Below, piece after piece: positions 55,901-61,900 of a DNA stretch of 64,000 nt. Under the pieces are notes generated by a model. That model was given only the letters and a program-made list of their open reading frames with translations. It was not told where the DNA came from and did no database searches. Origin of the DNA: Oasisia sp. SBJ-2009 (taxonomy: Eukaryota > Annelida > Polychaeta > Sabellida > Siboglinidae). The DNA lies in NCBI GenBank assembly GCA_964017155.1, contig OZ024855.1, positions 4,608,690-4,672,689 of the forward strand, read 5' to 3'. Positions within the stretch are counted from its first letter, which is position 1; each line of letters opens with the position of its first letter. A program made the position numbers and the translations under genes.

Positions 55901-58900
55901 GCATACTCAATTTGATATAAAACGAAAAAAGAACGAGGCATAGCTTGACAAAACTTGTGTTTTGAAACCGTGAAATTCAATGTAACAGTCACAAGGTGTT
56001 TGAGTTTGGTAACTATCAATAAATTAATAAATCGACAGTGACTTCGACTCACTCGACAGTGGAGTCTACGGAAACCACGGGTCGAGTGACGTCAACAGAA
56101 ACAATCGCCTCAACTGTTGGCGAAACAACGGCGAGTCCGTCAGAGACTACTAGTGAAGGTAAAGAAGCATATATGAAAACAGTATATTTTCACAATTCAG
56201 TAATATTGTAGATTGGCTAATAATTTATGTCGGTCACCTCGAAATTTTTTATTTAGGCTAAATATTAGAAAACATTTTCCCAGCACAAAAGTACTCACTT
56301 GGAAAGAATGGAATGAAAAATTTCATTATATCACAATTGGAAAACATATGTATGTACATGTTTTGATAAAGAACTACGGACAGCAACAATATTGTATGCC
56401 AACAAAATTAGCGAAACGAAATATCGCTGTAAAAACGAAAGAGCTATAGTCTCGAGAGGTGATTGATTGTACAACTATGTGTATAAACACTTACTTCTTC
56501 AAATATTCAAAGCGGCTTTTAATCTGATGTTTCTGTATACAGCTTCGACCACTGCCTCGGCGGAAACCACTGGAACGACTGAAAGCGTTTCCTCGGCAGC
56601 GACCACAGAAACAGTCGCATCAAGTACGGTCGGAGAAACAACGCAGACTGCTGAAACAACGAGCGAAGGTAAGTGACTTCCATTTCCAACTGATAGATAG
56701 AACGCACCTCACTATAATTGGGTCAACAATTAATGCCGGTAGATGAACTAGCGGCTACACAATACATGGCATGTGCGTATCGAAACATGAAAAGGTAACA
56801 CGAAAGAATGACTTGCTATACGGTATGGATATGTATTCAAAGTGTTATTAGGTGTGTAAAGTGTTAAGTGTACGAAAATTTGCTTGCGGCCAAAGGACGA
56901 TATTAAAATCATAATAGAAATGTTAGTACACATAGTTCATCATTTCGTTTTTTGTCAGATAAGATTGAGAAGATTTTACTTGATAAACAAATATTTTCTA
57001 GCAACCACTATATCCGCGGAGAAAACAACTGGGCCAATCGAAACCTCGACGTCAACGGCGGCCACCGAAAGCACCGCACCAAGCACAAGCGAAGAACCGA
57101 CGACATCCGTCGAATCAACGAGCGAAGGTAACATTTCTTTTTAATCGGGCTAATCAAATAATTTTTATATTTCCACGATCAACTTTAAAAAGGATTTTCC
57201 TTTTACGACCCAAAACTGATTGAAAATTATTAATATAAATGAAACGTTAATCATAAGATTATAGCTGTTTTCTAGTCGAATATCCTTGTTAAACAGTGAC
57301 TGTAGCAAGTACAACAACCGAAAAAAGAACTATTTCTGAAGAAACATCTACTCCTACGCCACCTTCGACTGAATCGGTGATGACGAGTACAGTCGAATTA
57401 GAAAGTTCGACATCTACAAGTAAGATCAATCTACTCACCTACATATCACACGTTATGTATGTTGATCAGAGTTGTCCACACAATTATTTACAATTATCTA
57501 AAAAACGCGTTTCCATGAACATTAGAAAAGCGATATCTCCACAATCTTACCGCAGCATACTCAATTTGATATAAAACGAAAAAAGAACGAGGCATAGCTT
57601 GACAAAACTTGTGTTTTAAAACCGTGAAATTCAATGTAACAGTCACAAGGTGTTTGAGTTTGGTAACTATCAATACACTAATAAATCGACAGTGACTTCG
57701 ACTCAATCGACAGTGGAGTCTACGGAAACCACGGGTCGAGTGACGTCAACAGAAACAATCGCCTCAACTGTTGGCGAAACAACGGCGAGTCCGTCAGAGA
57801 CTACTAGTGAAGATAAAGAAGCATATATGAAAACAGTATATTTTCACAATTCAGTAATATTGTAGATTGGCTAATAATTTATGTCGGTCACCTCGACATT
57901 TTTTATTTAGGCTAAATATTAGAAAACATTTTCGCAGCACAAAATTACTCATTTGGAAAGAATGGAATGAAAAATTACATTACATCACCATTGGAAAACA
58001 TATGTATGTACATGTTTTGATAAAGAACTACGGACAGCAACAATATTGTATGCCAACAAAATTAGCGAAACGAAATATCGCTGTAAAAACGAAAGAGCTA
58101 TAGTCTCGAGAGGTGATTGATTGTACAACTATGTGTATAAACACTTACTTCTTCAAATATTCAAAGCGGCTTTTAATCTGATGTTTCTGTATACAGCTTC
58201 GACCTCTGCCTCGGCGGAAACCACTGGAACGACTGAAAGCGTTTCCTCGGCAGCGACCACAGAAACAGTCGCATCAAGTACGGTCGGAGAAACAACGCAG
58301 ACTGCTGAAACAACGAGCGAAGGTAAGTGACTTCCATTTCCACCTGATAGAGATAATGCACCTCACTATAATTGGGTCAATATTTACTGTCGGTAGATGA
58401 ACAATTCTGTGCATAAACACTTACTTCTTCACATATGCAAAGCGGCTTTTAATGTGATGTTTCTGTTGCAGCTTCGACCACTGCCTCGGCGGAAACCACT
58501 GGAACGACTGAAAGCGTTTCCTCGGCAGCGACCACAGAAACAGTCGCATCAAGTACGGTTGGAGAAACAACGCAGACTGCTGAAACAACGAGCGAAGGTA
58601 AGTGACTTCCATTTCCAACTGATAGATAGAACGCACCTCACTATAATTGGGTCAACAATTAATGTCGGTAGATGAACTAGCGGCTACACAATACATGGCA
58701 TGTGCGTATCGAAATTTGAAAAAGTAACACGAAAGAATGACTTGCTATACGGTATGGATATGTATTCAAAGTGTTATTAGGTGTGTAAAGTGTTAAGTGT
58801 ACGAAAATTTGCTTCCGGCCAAAGGACGATATTAAAATCATAATAGAAATGTTAGTACACATAGTTCATCATTTCGTTTTTCTCAGATAAGATTGAGAAG

Positions 58901-61900
58901 ATTTTACTTGATAAACAAATATTTTCTAGCAACCACTATATCCGCGGAGAAAACAACTGGGCCAATCGAAACCTCGACGTCAACGGCGGCCACCGAAAGC
59001 ACCGCACCAAGCACAAGCGAAGAACCGACGACATCCGTCGAATCAACGAGCGAAGGTAACATTTCTTGTTAATCGGGCTAATCAAATAATTTTTATATTT
59101 CCACGATCAACTTTAAAAAGGATTTTCCTTTTACGACCCAAAAATGATTGAAAATTATTAATATAAATGAAACATTAATCATAAGATTATAGCTGTTTTC
59201 TAGTCGAATATCCTTGTTAAACAGCGACTGTAGCAAGTACAACAACCGAAAAAAGAACTATTTCTGAAGAAACATCTACTCCTACGCCACCTTCGACTGA
59301 ATCGGTGATGACGAGTACAGTCGAATTAGAAAGTTCGACATCTACAAGTAAGATCAATCTACTCACCTACATATCACACGTTATGTATGTTGATCAGAGT
59401 TGTCCACACAATTATTTACAATTATCTAAAAAACGCGTTTCCATGAACATTAGAAAAGCGATATCTCCACAATCTTACCGCAGCATACTCAATTTGATAT
59501 AAAACGAAAAAAGAACGAGGCATAGCTTGACAAAACTTGTGTTTTAAAACCGTGAAATTCAATGTAACAGTCACAAGGTGTTTGAGTTTGGTAACTATCA
59601 ATACACTAATAAATCGACAGTGACTTCGACTCAATCGACAGTGGAGTCTACGGAAACCACGGGTCGAGTGACGTCAACAGAAACAATCGCCTCAACTGTT
59701 GGCGAAACAACGGCGAGTCCGTCAGAGACTACTAGTGAAGATAAAGAAGCATATATGAAAACAGTATATTTTCACAATTCAGTAATATTGTAGATTGGCT
59801 AATAATTTATGTCGGTCACCTCGAATTTTTTTATTTAGGCTAAATATTAGAAAACATTTTCCCAGCACAAAATTACTCATTTGGAAAGAATGGAATGAAA
59901 AATTACATTACATCACCATTGGAAAACATATGTATGTACATGTTTTGATAAAGAACTACGGACAGCAACAATATTGTATGCCAACAAAATTAGCGAAACG
60001 AAATATCGCTGTAAAAACGAAAGAGCTATAGTCTCGAGAGGTGATTGATTGTACAACTATGTGTATAAACACTTACTTCTTCAAATATTCAAAGCGGCTT
60101 TTAATCTGATGTTTCTGTATACAGCTTCGACCACTGCCTCGGCGGAAACCACTGGAACGACTGAAAGCGTTTCCTCGGCAGCGACCACAGAAACAGTCGC
60201 ATCAAGTACGGTCGGAGAAACAACGCAGACTGCTGAAACAACGAGCGAAGGTAAGTGACTTCCATTTCCACCTGATAGAGATAATGCACCTCACTATATT
60301 TGGGTCAATATTTACTGTCGGTAGATGATCAATTCTGTGCATAAACACTTACTTCTTCACATATGCAAAGCGGCTTTTAATGTGATGTTTCTGTTGCAGC
60401 TTCGACCACTGCCTCGGCGGAAACCACTGGAACGACTGAAAGCGTTTCCTCGGCAGCGACCACAGAAACAGTCGCATCAAGTACGGTTGGAGAAACAACG
60501 CAGACTGCTGAAACAACGAGCAAAGGTAAGTGACTTCCATTTCCAACTGATAGATAGAACGCACCTCACTATAATTGGGTCAACAATTAATGCCTGTAGA
60601 TGAACTAGCGGCTACACAATACATGGCATGTGCGTATCGAAACATGAAAAGGTAACACGAAAGAATGACTTGCTATACGGTATGGATATGTATTCAAAGT
60701 GTTATTAGGTGTGTAAAGTGTTAAGTGTACGAAAATTTGCTTGCGGCCAAAGGACGATATTAAAATCATAATAGAAATGTTAGTACACATAGTTCATCAT
60801 TTCGTTTTTCTCAGATAAGATTGAGAAGATTTTACTTGATAAACAAATATTTTCTAGCAACCACTATATCCGCGGAGAAAACAACTGGGCCAATCAAAAC
60901 CTCGACGTCAACGGCGGCCACCGAAAGCACCGCACCAAGCACAAGCGAAGAATCGACGACATCCGTCGAATCAACGAGCGAAGGTAACATTTCTTTTTAA
61001 TCGGGCTAATCAAATAATTTTTATATTTCCACGATCAACTTTGAAAAGGATTTTCCTTTTACGACCCAAAAATGATTGAAAATTATTAATATAAATGAAA
61101 CGTTAATCATAAGATTATAGCTGTTTTCTAGTCGAATATCCTTGTTAAACAGCGACTGTAGCAAGTACAACAACCGAAAAAAGAACTATTTCTGAAGAAA
61201 CATCTACTCCTACGCCACCTTCGACTGAATCGGTGATGACGAGTACAGTCGAATTAGAAAGTTCGACATCTACAAGTAAGATCAATCTACTCACCTACAT
61301 ATCACACGTTATGTATGTTGATCAGAGTTGTCCACACAATTATTTACAATTATCTAAAAAACGCGTTTCCATGAACATTAGAAAAGCGATATCTCCACAA
61401 TCTTACCGCAGCATACTCAATTTGATATAAAACGAAAAAAGAACGAGACATAGCTTGACAAAACTTCTGTTTTGAAACCGTGAAATTCAATGTAACAGTC
61501 ACAAGGTGTTTGAGTTTGGTAACTATCAATAAATTAATAAATCGACAGTGACTTCGACTCAATCGACAGTGGAGTCTACGGAAACAACGGGTCGAGTGAC
61601 GTCAACAGAAACAATCGCCTCAACTGTTGGCGAAACAACGGCGAGTCCGTCAGAGACTACTAGTGAAGGTAAAGAAGCATATATGAAAACAGTATATTTT
61701 CACATTTCAGTAATATTGTAGATTGGTTAATAATTTATGTCGGTCACCTCGAATTTTTTTATTTAGGCTAAATATTAGAAAACATTTTCCCAGCACAAAA
61801 GTACTCATTTGGAAAGAATGGAATGAAAAATTTCATTACATCACCATTGGAAAACATATGTATGTACATGTTTTGATAAAGAACTACGGACAGCAACAAT

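Larger units (their letters stand above)
48750..56470 (+). repeat. Two-unit higher-order repeat (period 3,858 bp, two copies)
   Basis: Units 17 and 18 are repeated as units 19 and 20. Diagnostic variants alternate and are copied in register: Leu in C and donor loss after E in units 17/19; Ser in A, tttgtag before C and His in E in units 18/20. The outer boundaries are approximate. Confidence 0.85.

Noticed and set aside
15718..60603. Repeated plus-strand 92-codon Arg/Pro-rich frame across exon B
   Set aside because: It reads exon B in the wrong frame and runs through its acceptor and donor; the phase-1 splice frame explains the sequence better.
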